From Mastacembelus armatus (taxonomy: Eukaryota > Chordata > Actinopteri > Synbranchiformes > Mastacembelidae): a stretch of 64,000 bases of DNA. This document shows positions 21,735-33,613 of the stretch, piece by piece (position 1 is the first letter of the stretch; every line of letters begins with the position of its first letter). Below the pieces are notes generated by a model. That model was given only the letters and a program-made list of their open reading frames with translations. It had not been told where the DNA came from and ran no database searches. The translations under genes and the position numbers were made by a program. The stretch is from positions 186,001 to 250,000 of the forward strand of contig NW_022872910.1 in the NCBI RefSeq assembly GCF_900324485.2. Direction: 5' to 3'.

Positions 21735-22112
21735 AAACAGAGGTTCATGAATGATTGAATTATTTTATTGCAGACTCACAGTCCAGAATAATAAAAACAA
21801 CAATTCACATACATTAAATAATATCAGTACCTACATATCTACCAGAGACACCCATACCAGTATCTCTATGACAAGGACTGATAATGAGGAGCACTACATC
21901 TAATGTTGGCTAAAGCCAAAATAATGTAATTTCCAGATCTATCCAGATGGCAAATAAAGTTATACATGAGTTTTCTTAACACTGGTTGAAAAGTATTTAT
22001 TTGTAAGGTCACAGACAGCTCACTAGCAAACCACCATCTAGGCTTCAGCATTATAAAACGCTACCTGCAGTCTTCTCATGCTAGCCTTCTTAAAATTTGT
22101 GCACAGATGTAT
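21735..22112. other. Spacer between V12 flank and LINE tail
   Basis: AT-rich sequence partly shared with 19290-19330 and 19560-19710. No gene is recognised. Confidence 0.5.
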
Positions 22113-23040
22113 TCAGGTCAATTCAGTTTTATTTCTATAGCTCCAAATCCCAATACAATCATCTCAGGGCACTTTACAAAAAACAAAAAACCCAACAAAT
22201 CCCTTATGAGCAGCACTTGGCGACTAGAGAGGAAAAATCTCCAGCAGAACCAGGAGGGTTAGGGTAGGGTAGCTCAGTGCACCGATGGTCCTCAGGCAAA
22301 TCTAGTACAGAGTGTCTGCCTCCTGAACCCAGACTGGGAGCTGGTTCCACAGGAGTGGAGCTTGATAGCGATAGGCTCTGCCTCCCATTCTACTTTTGGA
22401 AACTCTGGGAACCACAAGTAGAAAGAAGGCAGTTCTAGAGGTTTGGTTTATGTGTGAATTAAAGAACATGTCCTGGTCAAAATTAACTCCAAGGTTTTTC
22501 ATAGTAGTGCTGGAGGCCAGGGCTATGCCATCTAAAGTAGCTACATTGTTAGAAAAGCTATTTCTGAGGTTTTTAGGCCGAAATACAATAACTTCTGTTT
22601 TCTCCAAATTTAAAAGTAGAAAGTTACTGGTCATCCAGGCCTTTATGTCCTTTAGACACACCTAAATTCTGACTAACTGGTTTGTGTTATCAGGTTTCAT
22701 AGATAGATACAGCTGAGTGTCATCTGCATAGCAGTGGTAATTAATAGAGTGTTTCCTAATAGTATTGCCTAAAGGAAGCATGTATAAGGTGAACAGAATC
22801 GGTCTAAGCACAGAACCTTGTGGAACTCCAAAACTAACTTTTGTGCACATGGAAGGTTCGTCGTCAATATAAACAAAATGGAATCTGTCCGATAAATAAG
22901 ACTGGAACCATTTTAACGCTTGTAATTCAATTCCAATCACATGTTCCAGTCTCTGTAATAAGATGCTGTGGTCAGTAGTGTCAAGTGCAGCACTAAGGTC
23001 TAGCGGGAAAAGTATAGAGATGAGTCCATTATCATGTAGT
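22113..23040 (-). mobile_element. Type-A L2-like LINE fragment with tail and internal deletion
   Basis: Begins on the left with the L2 3' UTR (TTTGTAAAGTGCCCTGAGAT on the minus strand, about 22165-22185) and continues through the [19 protein letters not shown] (about 22785-22835), [11 protein letters not shown] (about 22705-22740) and LDLSAALDTTDHSILLQ (about 22955-23010). The same internal deletion as at 19736 is present near 22420. Decayed. Confidence 0.8.
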
Positions 23041-23225
23041 GAGTACTGGTTCGATACCACTACAATACTTTGGCTCCATGATTCGTTGATATATATATTG
23101 TTGGTTTTTGAACCAACCACTGAAGTTTAACAGTGAGTGGTTCCCTCTGGTGGATGTTGTGGAGTATTGTGTTGTCTTTGCTCCAAAGGTTTTTGTACAG
23201 AGTTTTGGTGTTTCCTGTCACTGTG

Positions 23226-23802
23226 GGCCGCAGAGCACAGTAGTACACAGCAGAGTCAGACAGCTGAAGCTTCTGGATCTTCAGAGGAACTGATGTCTTG
23301 TTGATTTCAGCATTAAATCTGTCTTTCTGAAAGTCTGGAGCTTTTTCTACTGATGTGGAGAAAGATTTCATCATATACTTTGGTAAATCGTTTTCTTCTT
23401 GTTTATACCAAAACAAAGTGGGACTTGGGTCACTGGTCTCAAAAGTACAACCCAGTGTGGCTGTGTCTCCTTCAGCAGCAATGACATCTCCTGTTGGCTG
23501 GATCACTCTGTCTTCTCCTTTACACTCTGGGGAAGAACAGAACATGCAGAGGAAGAGATGGATCAATGAAGATGATTGATGAAAGCAGAACAATCAGCAG
23601 GTTTAAAGAGTTACCTGGCAAAGAGACAGATACATAGACATGTAGAATGAATCTGATTTTCAGGGATCATTGTCAGTGTGAACCATAAAAAGGGCTGATG
23701 TCAGCTCAGTGATGTGTTCAAATGTTTGAGGATAAAACATGTTGTACTTTCTATCTTACCAAAGCAAAGAGCAGCAAGAATAATCCACAGCCAATGTTCC
23801 AT
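23226..23802 (-). CDS. TRAV/TRDV variable segment, family F (V13)
   Basis: Leader exon 23760-23802 ([14 protein letters not shown]), a 233-bp intron, V exon 23226-23526. Open frame: [19 protein letters not shown], Cys in TLGCTFE, CDR1 [13 protein letters not shown]2 [20 protein letters not shown]: heptamer 23219-23225, nonamer 23188-23196. Nearly identical to V25 at 49353, which differs by Leu/Phe in framework 2 and by Gln at the V end. No GGAGGAGC box is seen upstream. Likely functional. Confidence 0.92.
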
Positions 23803-24045
23803 CTGTCCAAGCAGGTTGAAATGAACAGGAGAAACTAGCTGATGTTCAACATTCAGTCTGAGAATTGTTCTTATTGACACAACGGTTGAACACAGGGCAG
23901 AAGTAGAGCACCGCCTACTTGATGATGTGGCCCTCTAGTGGAGGTAAACCGTTGACTTCAACAGTGTGGAAAAAAGGCTTCCAGCAGCTTGTCAGTGTGT
24001 CAGCTTGTGTTTTTGTACAGAGACTGTGGGTTTGCTGTCACTGTG

Positions 24046-24685
24046 GGCCTCACAGCACAGTAGTACAGAGCAGAGTCTGTCACTGCAGCAGAGGAGATCT
24101 GCAGATCCAGATGTTGTTCTCCAGACAGTTTAGTCGAGAACCTTTTGTCTGATTTCAGAGAATCTGAAGACTTTGAAATGTTCAACCCTGAGATGTACAA
24201 AAGGAACTCTGGTGGTTTTCCTGGATATTGGCGATACCAGAAGAAATAATCACTAGGTGTTATAGTTTTGGAGTATTTGTAGGACAGAGTGACAGTGCTG
24301 TCTTCTAAACTGAACTCTTCTTTGTTGACTGGACTCAGATCTTCACAGCCGACACCTGAAGGAAGAGATGAATGTTGTTAAAGATGATACTAAACTCTGA
24401 TAGTCTGTTCCAGTGGTTTTCATGATTCCTGATTTTTCTATATTTTAGTTCAGATTTTAACAATTTGAACAACAAAAATGAACAAACACAATAACAGACG
24501 TACAAACAGACCAAAGCAGGAACTGAAGTCAGTGTCCACAGTAGAGTTTGTACTGACTGACAAACTGAAAGTGACCCATAGCAGTAAAGCTCAGGTTTGG
24601 GTCTCATGTCTGATTCCTGCTGTAACCTACCTTTTAGTATGATCAGAACAAGAGAAAATATTCCACAGCGTTGCAGTGAGAGCAT
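24046..24685 (-). CDS. TRAV/TRDV variable segment, family C (V14), first Ig Cys replaced by Tyr
   Basis: Leader exon 24631-24685 (MLSLQRCGIFSLVLIILK), a 275-bp intron, V exon 24046-24355. Open frame: GVGCEDLSPVNKEEFS, VTLSYKYSKTITPSDYFF, LYISGLNISKSSDSLKSDK, LSGEQHLDLQISSAAV, YYCAVRP. RSS: heptamer 24039-24045, nonamer-like TGTTTTTGT 24008-24016. Promoter box 24769-24776 and decamer 24795-24804. Its CDR2/FR3 defines a third C subgroup with V26. Likely expressed. Confidence 0.9.
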
Positions 24686-24794
24686 CTTACAGACAGTATC
24701 TGTGTTGTGTTTGCTTTAGATATTGAATGAATCTCACAGTGGGACTAGTTCTGCTCTTTGACAGATTTGCTCCTCCCTCAACCTGTTCGTCCTC

Positions 24795-24804
24795 TGATAT
24801 CACT
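24795..24804 (-). promoter_or_regulatory. TCR V-promoter decamer AGTGATATCA
   Basis: Exact AGTGATATCA on the minus strand about 110 bp above the V14 ATG, the same position as at V5 and V26. Confidence 0.55.
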
Positions 24805-24809
24805 GAACG

Positions 24810-25793
24810 TTATCGACGCTAAAATCACTCTGAACAGATAAACCTTTATTTTTCTGCTGGCTTTTCTTTTTGTTTCTTTTGGCATATTTATGAACATCCT
24901 CAAAGAATCCTGTGAAGTCTAGTCTCCAAATGGCAGCATCATAAGTCATTTACACATCATTTAAAATCATGGTGAAATTGGTTTTATATAGTCTGGAGAT
25001 GGCCTCATGTAGGACTTCAGAGACTGAACATTGTGCTGTGGATTTCATAAGTAATTGATCAAATTTGCTCCAAAAATGTGTGAGGTCTTCAGGCAGCCAC
25101 TGTTTTCTACAAAATGACTGTTGGACAAACGCAGCATGTATTTGTGCCTGTAATTAAAATCAGTGAAGTCAGATGAGATTCTTATTTAGTCTATGGGCAG
25201 TTTTATCATGCACACACCAATCCAGCCCTCTCTCAGACAGACTGCCCATGTGAGTCTACACTAACAGTACTTCATACTGCATGTGCCTGGTAATCTCCTG
25301 GCTCCAAACCAGCTCAGTTTTGCTGTGGTTGGTACAATGATGGAGCTGATGGACTGTGCATTTGTACAATGAGTATGTACTCAGTGTATCAGTACATCTC
25401 TCATTTCTACCTAACACTCAATACACTTCTCATTACAAAAGACACACTTTGCTACTTCTGTCATTCATGTGTCACTGAATTCAATGAGTTTATTTTTTAA
25501 TAGTTGGCGCCAAATCAAAGGATGTCAGATTTGGATCCACTCAGCTGCAGAAGGTCCATGAACTCCAGCACTGACCTTGGCATTAACAGGTAAAACAACA
25601 GGACCAGCTCCTGACACACATTTTGATGGAAGGTGCAGCAACATGGTGGAAATGGACCTGAATTTAGGAGTATTATAATCCATGTGACCTCAAAGGTTCA
25701 GGTGACCTGGGACTGATCCTTGTGGTAGATCATAACAAATTTGAGCTTAGAATCCTGGAACGTTGTGTAATGATCATAACTGAGACCTGAATT
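24810..25793. other. Spacer, paralogue of 7150-8128
   Basis: Block-conserved non-coding DNA. It ends at the LINE insertion point just after GAGACCTGA. No gene is recognised. Confidence 0.6.
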
Positions 25794-26143
25794 GTTATTC
25801 ACGTCGGCAGCAATGACACCCGATTACGCCAATCGGAGGTCACTAAAATTAATGTTGAGTCGGTGTGTAACTTTGCTAAATTAATGTCGGACTCCCTAGT
25901 TTTCTCTGGACCCTCCCCAATCTGACCAGCGATGACATGTTTAGCCGCATGTCGTCGTTCCGTCGCTGGCTGTCTAGGTGGTGTCCAGCAAACGATGTGG
26001 GCTTCATAGACAATTGGGCCACTTTCTGGGGAAAACCCGGTCTGGTAGCGAGAGATGGCATCCATCCCACTTTGAATGGTGCAGCTCTCATCTCTAGGAA
26101 TTTGGCCGAGTTTCTTAGCCGACCTAAAGCCTGACAATCCAGG

Positions 26144-29100
26144 GTGGGGACCGGGATGCAGAGACTCAATCTAAAACGCTTCTCTGCAGTTTCCTTAGAG
26201 CCGCCGCCCCCCTCAAACCACATAGAGACTGTGTCTGCCCCTCGAACATATAAATCAAATAAATCAGAAGTTAACAGAAGAGGAGTTATTCATAAAAACT
26301 TAATAAAAATTAAGACCACTCTTCTTATTGAACAGAAAAACAGAACTGTCAAATGTGGATTATTAAATATTAGGTCCCTTTCTTCTAAATCTCTGTTAGT
26401 AAATGATTTGATAACTGATCACCAAATTGACCTACTTTATCTTACTGAAACCTGGTTACAGCAGGATGAATATGTCAGTTTGAATGAATCAACCTCCCTC
26501 AGTCATAAAAATTATCATGTTCCTCGAAGCACAGGTCGAGGTGGAGGAGTAGCTGCAATCTTCCAGTCAAACTTATTATTAAACTTTCATCCTCAGAACA
26601 GTTATAACTCATTTGAGAGCCTCACTCTTAGTCTCTCACATCCAAACTGGAAAACACAAAAACCAGTTCTACTTGTCATTGTGTACCGTCCACCTGTTCC
26701 TTACTCAGAGTTTTTAACTGAATTCCCTGACTTCCTGTCTGATTTAGTGCTTAGATCAGATAAAGTCATTATAGTGGGAGATTTTAACATTCATGTAGAT
26801 GTTGAAAATAACAGCCTCAGCATTGCATTTAATTCTATATTAGATTCAATTGGTTTCATTCAAAACGTTAATAAACCCACCCACTGTTTTAATCACACCC
26901 TTGATCTTGTTCTGACCTATGGCATCGAAATTGAACATCTAATAATTTTTCCCCCAAATCCTGTTTTGTCAGATCATTCTTTAATAACGTTTGAATTTAA
27001 AATGATGGATCATGCAGCGTTTGGAAGAAAATTCCACTACAGCAGATGTTTATCCGACAACGCTGTTAATAAATTTAAGAAAATGATTCCATTTCTATTT
27101 GCATCTATGCCAAGTATAAACATAGTGGAGGGCAGCTGCCTTAATCCTACTCCCTACCAAATTGATCATGTTGTTGACAGTGCTGTAACCTCAGTGCGTG
27201 AAAAGCTTGATTCTGTGGCCCCTCTGAAAAAGAAGTTAGTGATTCAGAGAAGAGTAGCCCCATGATATAATTTACATATTCGTAACTTAAAGCAGGCATC
27301 ACGAAGGCTGGAAAGGAAGTGGCGTTCCACAAATTTAGAGGAATTTTATCTAGCCTAGAAAAACAGTCTACTAACATATAAAAAAGCTCTCCGTAAAGCC
27401 AGAACTGCATACTATTCATCACTTATAGAGGAAAATAAGAACAATCCCAGGTTTCTTTTCAGCACTGTAGCCAGGCTGACAAAAAGTCACAGCTCTGTTG
27501 AGCCCAGTGTTCCCTTAGCTCTCAGCAGTGATGAATTTATGAGTTTCTTTACAAATAAAATCACAACTATTAGAGATAAAATTCAGCAGATGCTTCCTAT
27601 ACCTGCAATAAATGAATCTTCTACTACAGTAGCTCTTGAATCATCTGTAGGACCTCAGTTATGTTTAGACTGCTTCTCTCCTATAGATCTCTCTGAATTT
27701 ACATCAGTAGTTGCTTCATCGAAATCATCAACGTGTCTCTTGGACCCCATCCCGACTAGACTGCTTAAAGGCACCCTGCCATTAATGAACTCATCTTTAT
27801 TGGACTTGGTAAATTTATCTCTAGTATCAGGCTACGTACCACAGGCCTTTAAGACTGCAGTAATCAAACCTTTACTCAAAAAGCCTAGTCTTGATCCAGG
27901 AGTCTTGGCTAATTATAGACCAATATCCAACCTGCCATTTATTTCTAAAATCCTAGAAAAAGCTGTTGCTAAGCAGCTATCAGTCCACTTACACAGGAAT
28001 GAACTATTTGAAGATTTCCAATCAGGATTTAGAGCACATCATAGTACAGAAACAGCACTGTTGAAAGTTACCAACGATCTTCTCTTAGCCTCAGATAATG
28101 GACTTGTTTCGATACTTGTCCTCCTAGACCTTAGTGCAGCATTCGACACCATTGACCACAACATCTTATTACAGAGACTGGAGCATGTGATTGGTATCAG
28201 AGGAACAGCGTTAAAGTGGTTCCAATCCTATTTATTGGACAGATTCCAGTTTGTTCATGTCCATGATGAACCTTCCACACGAACAAAAGTTAGTTATGGA
28301 GTTCCACAAGGTTCTGTGCTAGGACCGATTCTGTTCACCCTGTACATGCTTCCTTTAGGATATATCATTAGGAAGCACTCTATTAATTACCACAGCTATG
28401 CGGATGACACTCAGTTATATCTATCTATTAAACCTGTTAACACAAACCAGTTAACCAGACTTCAAGCCTGTCTAACTGACATAAAGGCCTGGATGACCAG
28501 TAACTTTTTACTTTTAAACTCGGAGAAAACAGAAGTCATTATATTTGGGCCTAAAAATCTCAGAAATAACTTTTCTAAAATTATAGCTACTCTAGATGGC
28601 ATAGCCCTGGCCTCCAGCACTACTGTAAAAAACCTTGGAGTTATTTTTGACCAGGACATGTCCTTTAACTCACACATAAAACAAATTTCTAGAACTGCAT
28701 TCTTTCACCTGCGCAACATTTCCAAAATTAGGAACATCCTGTCTCAAAATGATGCAGAAAAACTAGTCCATGCATTTGTTTCCTCAAGGCTAGATTACTG
28801 TAACTCATTACTATCTGGATGTCCTAATATCTTAATAAAAAGCCTCCAATTAATCCAGAATGCCACAGCCAGAGTCCTGACAGGAACTAGCAAGAGAGAT
28901 CATATTTCTCCTATATTGGCTTCTCTTCATTGGCTCCCTGTAAAATATAGAATAGAATTTAAAATCCTTCTTCTCACATACAAATCCCTTCATAATCAAG
29001 CTCCTTCATACCTTAAAGACCTCATAGTACCATATTATCCCAATAGACCACTTCGCTCTCAGAGTGCAGGCCTACTTGTGGTTCCCAGAGTTCGCAAAAG

Positions 29101-29239
29101 CAGAATGGGAGGCAGAGCCTTTAGATATCAAGCTCCTCTCCTGTGGAACCAGCTCTCAGCCTGGGTTCAGGAGGCAGACACTCTCTGTACTTTTAAGGCT
29201 AGACTTAAAACCTTCCTCTTTGACAAAGCATATAGTTAG
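26144..29239 (+). pseudogene. L2-like LINE ORF2: endonuclease plus reverse transcriptase, two nonsense codons
   Basis: One reading of about 1,030 codons interrupted only by TGA at 27264-27266 (where the related copy has Trp in APWYNLH) and TAG near 27356. The AP-endonuclease domain lies in the first about 330 residues; RT starts near the [10 protein letters not shown] motif (27913) with its catalytic YADD at 28396-28410. The C-terminal part ([30 protein letters not shown]) ends at 29239. The low number of breaks points to a recent insertion. Confidence 0.85.
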
Positions 29240-29424
29240 GGCTGGCTTCAGGCAACCCTGAACCATCCCTTAGTTAGTTATGCTGCTATAGGCCTAGACT
29301 GCCCGAGGACCATCGGTGCACTGAGCTCCCCTACCCTAACCCCACCCCCCCTTCTCTCCCACCTCATGTATATTCCACCATTGAATGTTACTAACCTTGT
29401 GCTCTCTCTCTCCCCTAGTTTGTG

Positions 29425-29460
<36 letters not shown>
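29425..29460 (+). repeat. (CT)n microsatellite in LINE 3' UTR
   Basis: A run of CT dinucleotides inside the 3' untranslated part of the LINE. Expected to be length-variable. Confidence 0.85.
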
Positions 29461-29463
<3 letters not shown>

Positions 29464-29808
29464 CCTTCTGCAGGTGTCCCTGGTCCTGGAGCTGTTTATC
29501 GCTGATGTGCAGTTACTGGCCCCACCAACTTGCAGTGTCTATTTGTTGTTTATTGTTGCTGTTCTTTTCTCTCTGCTCTATCCACTCACCCCAACCGGTC
29601 GAGGCAGATGGCCGCCCAAACTGAGCCCGGTTCTGCTGGAGGTTTTTTTCTTCCATTAAAGGGAGTTTTTTCCTCTCCACTGTCACCAAGTGCTTGCTCA
29701 TAAGGGAATTGTTGGGTTTTTAGTTTTAGTTTTTGTAAAGTGCCTTGAGATGATTTGTATTGTGATTTGGCGCTATACAAATAAAATTGAATTGAATTGA
29801 ATTGAATT

Positions 29809-30530
29809 ACATCCACAGGTCACGGACAAGGCTATGGAGCTAGCGTCTGTTCAACCCACCACAGTGATGTAGATGTGAGGGCTCTGATAAGAGCTGCAGA
29901 GATGGACTGTGCATTTGTCCATCAGCTCTTAGTGATTTCCACCAATATCTTTAACCTCTTCTTGGCACATGCTACTGTACCTGCATGTTTGAAAACCACC
30001 ACTTTCATCCCAGTGCCCAAGTACACAAACATCAGCTGTCTGAATGACTACAGACCAGTCGCACTCACACACATCATAGCCAAGAGCTTTGAAAGTATAG
30101 TCCTGGGTCATATAACATCTAATCTTTCCTCAACCTTAGACTAACATCAGTATGCATGCAGGGCCAATAGAATCACAGAGGCTGCCATAAACACTGCCCT
30201 TTACAATGACCCACCTGGAGCAGAAGGGGGTGTATGTGAGGATGTTTTTCCTTGACTCCAGCTCCGCTTTTATCACCACTGTCCCCAGTAGACTGGTACT
30301 GTGGATTAAAGACTTTCTTAGCACTCACCCACAAATAGTGAGACTGACTCCCAATACATCCCCACCCCTGACCCTCAGCACTGGAGAACCACATGGATGT
30401 GTGCTGAGCCCCCTCCCCTGCTCTCTGTACAACTGAACACCTGTTCACGCTGCAAACACAATCATCAAATTTTCAGACAATACAACAAAAGTGGGGCTGA
30501 TCTCTAATGTTGATGAGACAGCTGATGAAG
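29809..30530 (+). mobile_element. CR1/Rex1-like LINE fragment (RT), second copy
   Basis: Paralogue of 8130-8862: ALIRAAEMDCAFVHQLL (29878), NDYRPVALTHIIAKSFE (about 30040-30090), FLDSSSAFITTVPSRLV (about 30247-30295), and GEPHGCVLSPLPCSLYN where the RT motif is GxPQG. Inactive. Abuts the 3' flank of V15. Confidence 0.65.
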
Positions 30531-30622
30531 TCTGTGGCTCCCTCTGGTGGATGTTGTGGAGTATTGTGTTGTCTTTGCTCCAAAGGTTTTTGTACAGAGT
30601 TTTGGTGTTTCCTGTCACTGTG

Positions 30623-31068
30623 GGCTGCAGAGCACAGTAGTACACAGCAGAGTCAGACACGTGAAGCTTCTGGATCTTCAGAGGAACTGATCTGGATGTG
30701 GAATCCAGTGTGGATGAAAATCTCTCCCTGTACTCGTCTGGTGTGTTGCCTTCATCCAGTTTATATCTGCTCAGGATGAACGTGGGGCTGTTGTTTCCAT
30801 CCTGTTTGTACCAGTAGAGAGTTGGAGTTGTTGAACTGCTGTTATACAGACAGCCAAGTGTTACTGCCTCTCCTTCAGTAGCAGTCTCATCTCCTTCTGG
30901 CTGCAGCACGTTGTCTTTTTGTGCTCTGCATTCTGTAAAACACCAACAAACAGTGTCAGTGTGCTGTTAAAGAGTCATGTCAATGCTGGAATGATATCAG
31001 AGAAACAGAGTTGTGTTCATACCAAGGCACATAGCAGCCAGCAACACTGAGATGAACAGAGGCGTCAT
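30623..31068 (-). CDS. TRAV/TRDV variable segment, family A (V15)
   Basis: Leader exon 31023-31068 (MTPLFISVLLAAMCL), a 90-bp intron, V exon 30623-30932. Open frame: GDETATEGEAVTLGCLYN, CDR1 SSSTTPTLYW, CDR2 SRYKLDEGN, LKIQKLHVSDS and YYCALQP. RSS: heptamer 30616-30622, nonamer 30585-30593. KLHVSDS differs from KLQLSDS in the other A genes. The orphan leader upstream (31926-31965) is phase-compatible with this V exon. Likely functional. Confidence 0.92.
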
Positions 31069-31224
31069 ATGTGCAGTGTTGAGGAACTGGGAGCTCCAGC
31101 CAGTATGAAGAAGGCTGTGATCTCTCTGTTTAGTCTTCATCAACACTAAGTTGGTGGATTAGAAGGAGGAGCCTGATCACAGTGACAGGGCTCATTCACA
31201 GCCCTGTGTTATTCCCCTGCTGAC

Positions 31225-31824
31225 AACTTTACTCTGAACACAGTTTGGACCAGTCTCCTCTCAGTGTCCAACTTGTCTTGTATGTGATCATCATTGAACA
31301 TTTCAGCTGACCCGTTTCCTGTTTTACAGCTGCTGCACATTCTCGTTGGTCCCTGACATATAAAGCTGCTAATTGTTGGGAACCTGCTACGACCCCTTTA
31401 ATATCTTTTATCACAAATAGTACAAGCAAACTGAGAAGGAACATTTGACAAATGAGACTTTGTAAATTCTCTTCAGGATTTTTTCTCTTCAATGTAAATA
31501 TCATGTTTGGTCAAATCAAAGATGGTGGATTTGTTGTTGAAGCTTCAATCAAAAATCTTCAGCTGTGAAAGTTTAAATCTTTTGTTGTTTTGAGTTTTTC
31601 TGTGTATTTTGATGTCTGAACATATAAACTAGTGATGTCAGTGTGTTATTAGTTAATACTTTAGTGTGAATTTGGGCTGTAGTTCTCCATGTTTCCAAGG
31701 ATGGTGAACAATGGAAGGAGCTCATTGTGGCCTAATGACCCACAGTGTATGAAGAGGATTAACTGAGTAAGTCAGTCTGTTTATTTGTTTTCATGGTCTC
31801 TTATGTCTGAAGCATCAACAGTTG
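31225..31824. other. Block-conserved spacer above V15
   Basis: Copy of the 9540-10160 spacer. The minus-strand open frame 31229-31504 has many replacement changes against its paralogues and is judged non-coding. Confidence 0.55.
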
Positions 31825-31965
31825 GTTGTGGAGTATTGTGTTGTCTTTCCTCCAAAGTTTTTTGTACAGAGTTTTGGTGTTTCATTGCGAGGTTGAATGA
31901 GACGCCTGTTTGTGGTCAAACTCACCTATAAAGTGAGATAAAAAGAGAAAGAAGTAAAGCAACAT
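31825..31965 (-). pseudogene. Orphan family-B leader fused to an RSS remnant (V exon deleted)
   Basis: Leader exon 31926-31965 (MLLYFFLFLSHFI, donor intact) is followed not by a family-B V exon but, within about 45 bp, by an RSS fragment: spacer and nonamer-like GTTTTTTGT near 31857-31865, with no heptamer. On the far side the family-B 3' flank resumes near 31824. The V exon and its own RSS have thus been replaced by about 60 bp from another family's RSS flank. The same structure is at 36442-36582. Confidence 0.8.
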
Positions 31966-32212
31966 GTCTTTGGAGTTGTTGAAGTCAGACAGCAGATGAA
32001 CAGTGTTCTTCCACTGCAGTAGAATGAAACAACTAAACAGTGTCTGCTGCACAGCTCTTCTCCTCAGCATCAAGCTGATTGGGCTTTGACTTCCTGCAAC
32101 AAACCACTGAAGGTTAACAGTGTGTGTCTCCCTCTGGTGGATGTTGTGGAGTATTGTGTTGTCTTTGCTCCAAAGGTTTTTGTACAGAGTTTTGGTGTTT
32201 CCTGTCACTGTG

Positions 32213-32658
32213 GGCTTCACAGCACAGTAGTACACAGCAGAGTCAGACACTGCAGCAGAGGAGATGTTCATGCTGATTTGCTTTTCCTCCACTTTGACCT
32301 TCAGTCCAGGAACTGGATTATTTCCCACTTGTCCTGAAGCAGAGTGTGAGATGAGGAGCTCTGGTGGTTTTCCTGGATATTGGCGATACCAGAAGAAATA
32401 ATCACTAGGTGACAGTTTGGGGTATTTGTAGGACAGAGTGACAGTGCCGTTTTCTAAACTGAACTCTTCTTTGTTGACTGGACTCAGATCTTCACAACCG
32501 ACACCTGAAGGAAGACATAACTCTGTTATAACTTAATGCTCCAAAGGTTTTATCAGTGAATTCTATTTTACATTTCTATGTTCACTAGTGAATTTTCTCC
32601 TACCTGTCAGTGTGATCAGAAACAAAGCTGAAAACAGATGTAAGTGCACTGACTCCAT
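32213..32658 (-). CDS. TRAV/TRDV variable segment, family C (V17), first Ig Cys replaced by Tyr
   Basis: Leader exon 32604-32658 (MESVHLHLFSALFLITLT), a 99-bp intron, V exon 32213-32504. Open frame with a new N-glycosylation site (SLENGTVTLSYKY), CDR1 KLSPSDYFF, framework 2 GKPPELLISH, YYCAVKP. RSS: heptamer 32206-32212, nonamer 32175-32183. Promoter box 32736-32743. Tandem partner V21 at 36830. Likely expressed, without the first Ig cysteine. Confidence 0.9.
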
Positions 32659-32944
32659 CTTAAAGATAGAAGCTGTTTCTGCTTTAAACTCCACTGTGAG
32701 AGTTTCAGTCTTTTCTGTCCTTCAGTCACAGTTTTGCTCCTCCCTTCATCTCTTCATCTCCTCCTTTCACACAGGACTGACGACTTTTCAGCTTCTCACT
32801 GGTCTTTATTGCTTTGCATAACATTGCATGGTTTTTATCACTAACTGGCTCATTATCCAGGCTGTGGAGCTTGTTCATAAATGTTGTAGTTATTTTAAAG
32901 GGAGAAGTCTCATGGTCATTTGACTCCAAAGCAGCTTTTGCATT

Positions 32945-33603
32945 GGTGCCGATATGCCGACAACACTCAACTCTATTTTCCTGTTAAAAACAATAAGTGT
33001 TCTATGTCAAATCTGTTTATATGTTTTCAGGACATTAAATGCTGGATGGACTTGAATTTTTTACAGTTAAATAATGATATAATTGAAATAATGTCTTTTT
33101 TTTTGGTCCAAGAGTTGTGTCGTCTGGCATTGTCAAGCAGCTTGGCCCCCTGTCATCAAATGTATGCGACCGTGTTAGAAACCATGGCGTTGTCTTTGAT
33201 CCTGCGTTGTCTTTTGATAAGCACATTAGTGCTGTTGTGAAAAGCAGTTTCTTTCAATTATGATCCATTGCAAGAATCAAGACAATTCTTTCCATGAAGG
33301 ACCTTCAAACTGTAATTCATGTGTTTATAACTTCAAGGTTGAGTTACTGCAACTCACTTCATCTGAGTTTGACTAAATCATTGCTGGACTGATTGGAATT
33401 GGTGCAAAAATGCAGCAGCCAGATTATTGACTGGCACCAGAAAACGGGAGCACATTACCTCAGTACTCGCCTCTCTACACTGGCTCACGGTCAAGTTCCG
33501 CGTTGATGTTTTTAAAGTTTTACATGGTTGTGCTCCCCAGTATATTTGCAATCACCTCATTCCGTATTCCTGTGTGAGAGTGTAAAGTCAGGTAGGTGAT
33601 TTC
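32945..33603 (+). mobile_element. Degenerate L2-like LINE 3' fragment
   Basis: The plus strand reads CRYADNTQLYFPVKNNK (YADD altered to YADN) and then thumb-like pieces (about 33285-33530), with many breaks. Old. It directly follows the V17 promoter region and is duplicated at 37562-38218. Confidence 0.65.
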
Positions 33604-33613
33604 TATCTGAATT

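Larger units (their letters stand above)
25794..29808 (+). mobile_element. Near-intact L2-like LINE (type A)
   Basis: Most complete retrotransposon here, 5' truncated within ORF1. The left end (25800-26133) encodes the end of an esterase-like ORF1 (HVGSNDT and [10 protein letters not shown], one frameshift near 25915). ORF2 follows, with endonuclease ([33 protein letters not shown]) and reverse transcriptase ([37 protein letters not shown]). The 3' UTR holds a (CT)n run and a (TTGAA)n tail. The equivalent site at 8120 lacks it; the target duplication is 1 bp or absent. It runs opposite to the V genes. Confidence 0.9.

Noticed and set aside
22245-22262. GGTTAGGGTAGGGTAG, telomere-like
   Set aside because: Only two imperfect units, and the same bases belong to the L2 3' UTR seen at 29325-29340.
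29385-29659. Ser/Leu-rich open frames over the CT repeat
   Set aside because: Low-complexity translation of a microsatellite in a LINE 3' UTR.
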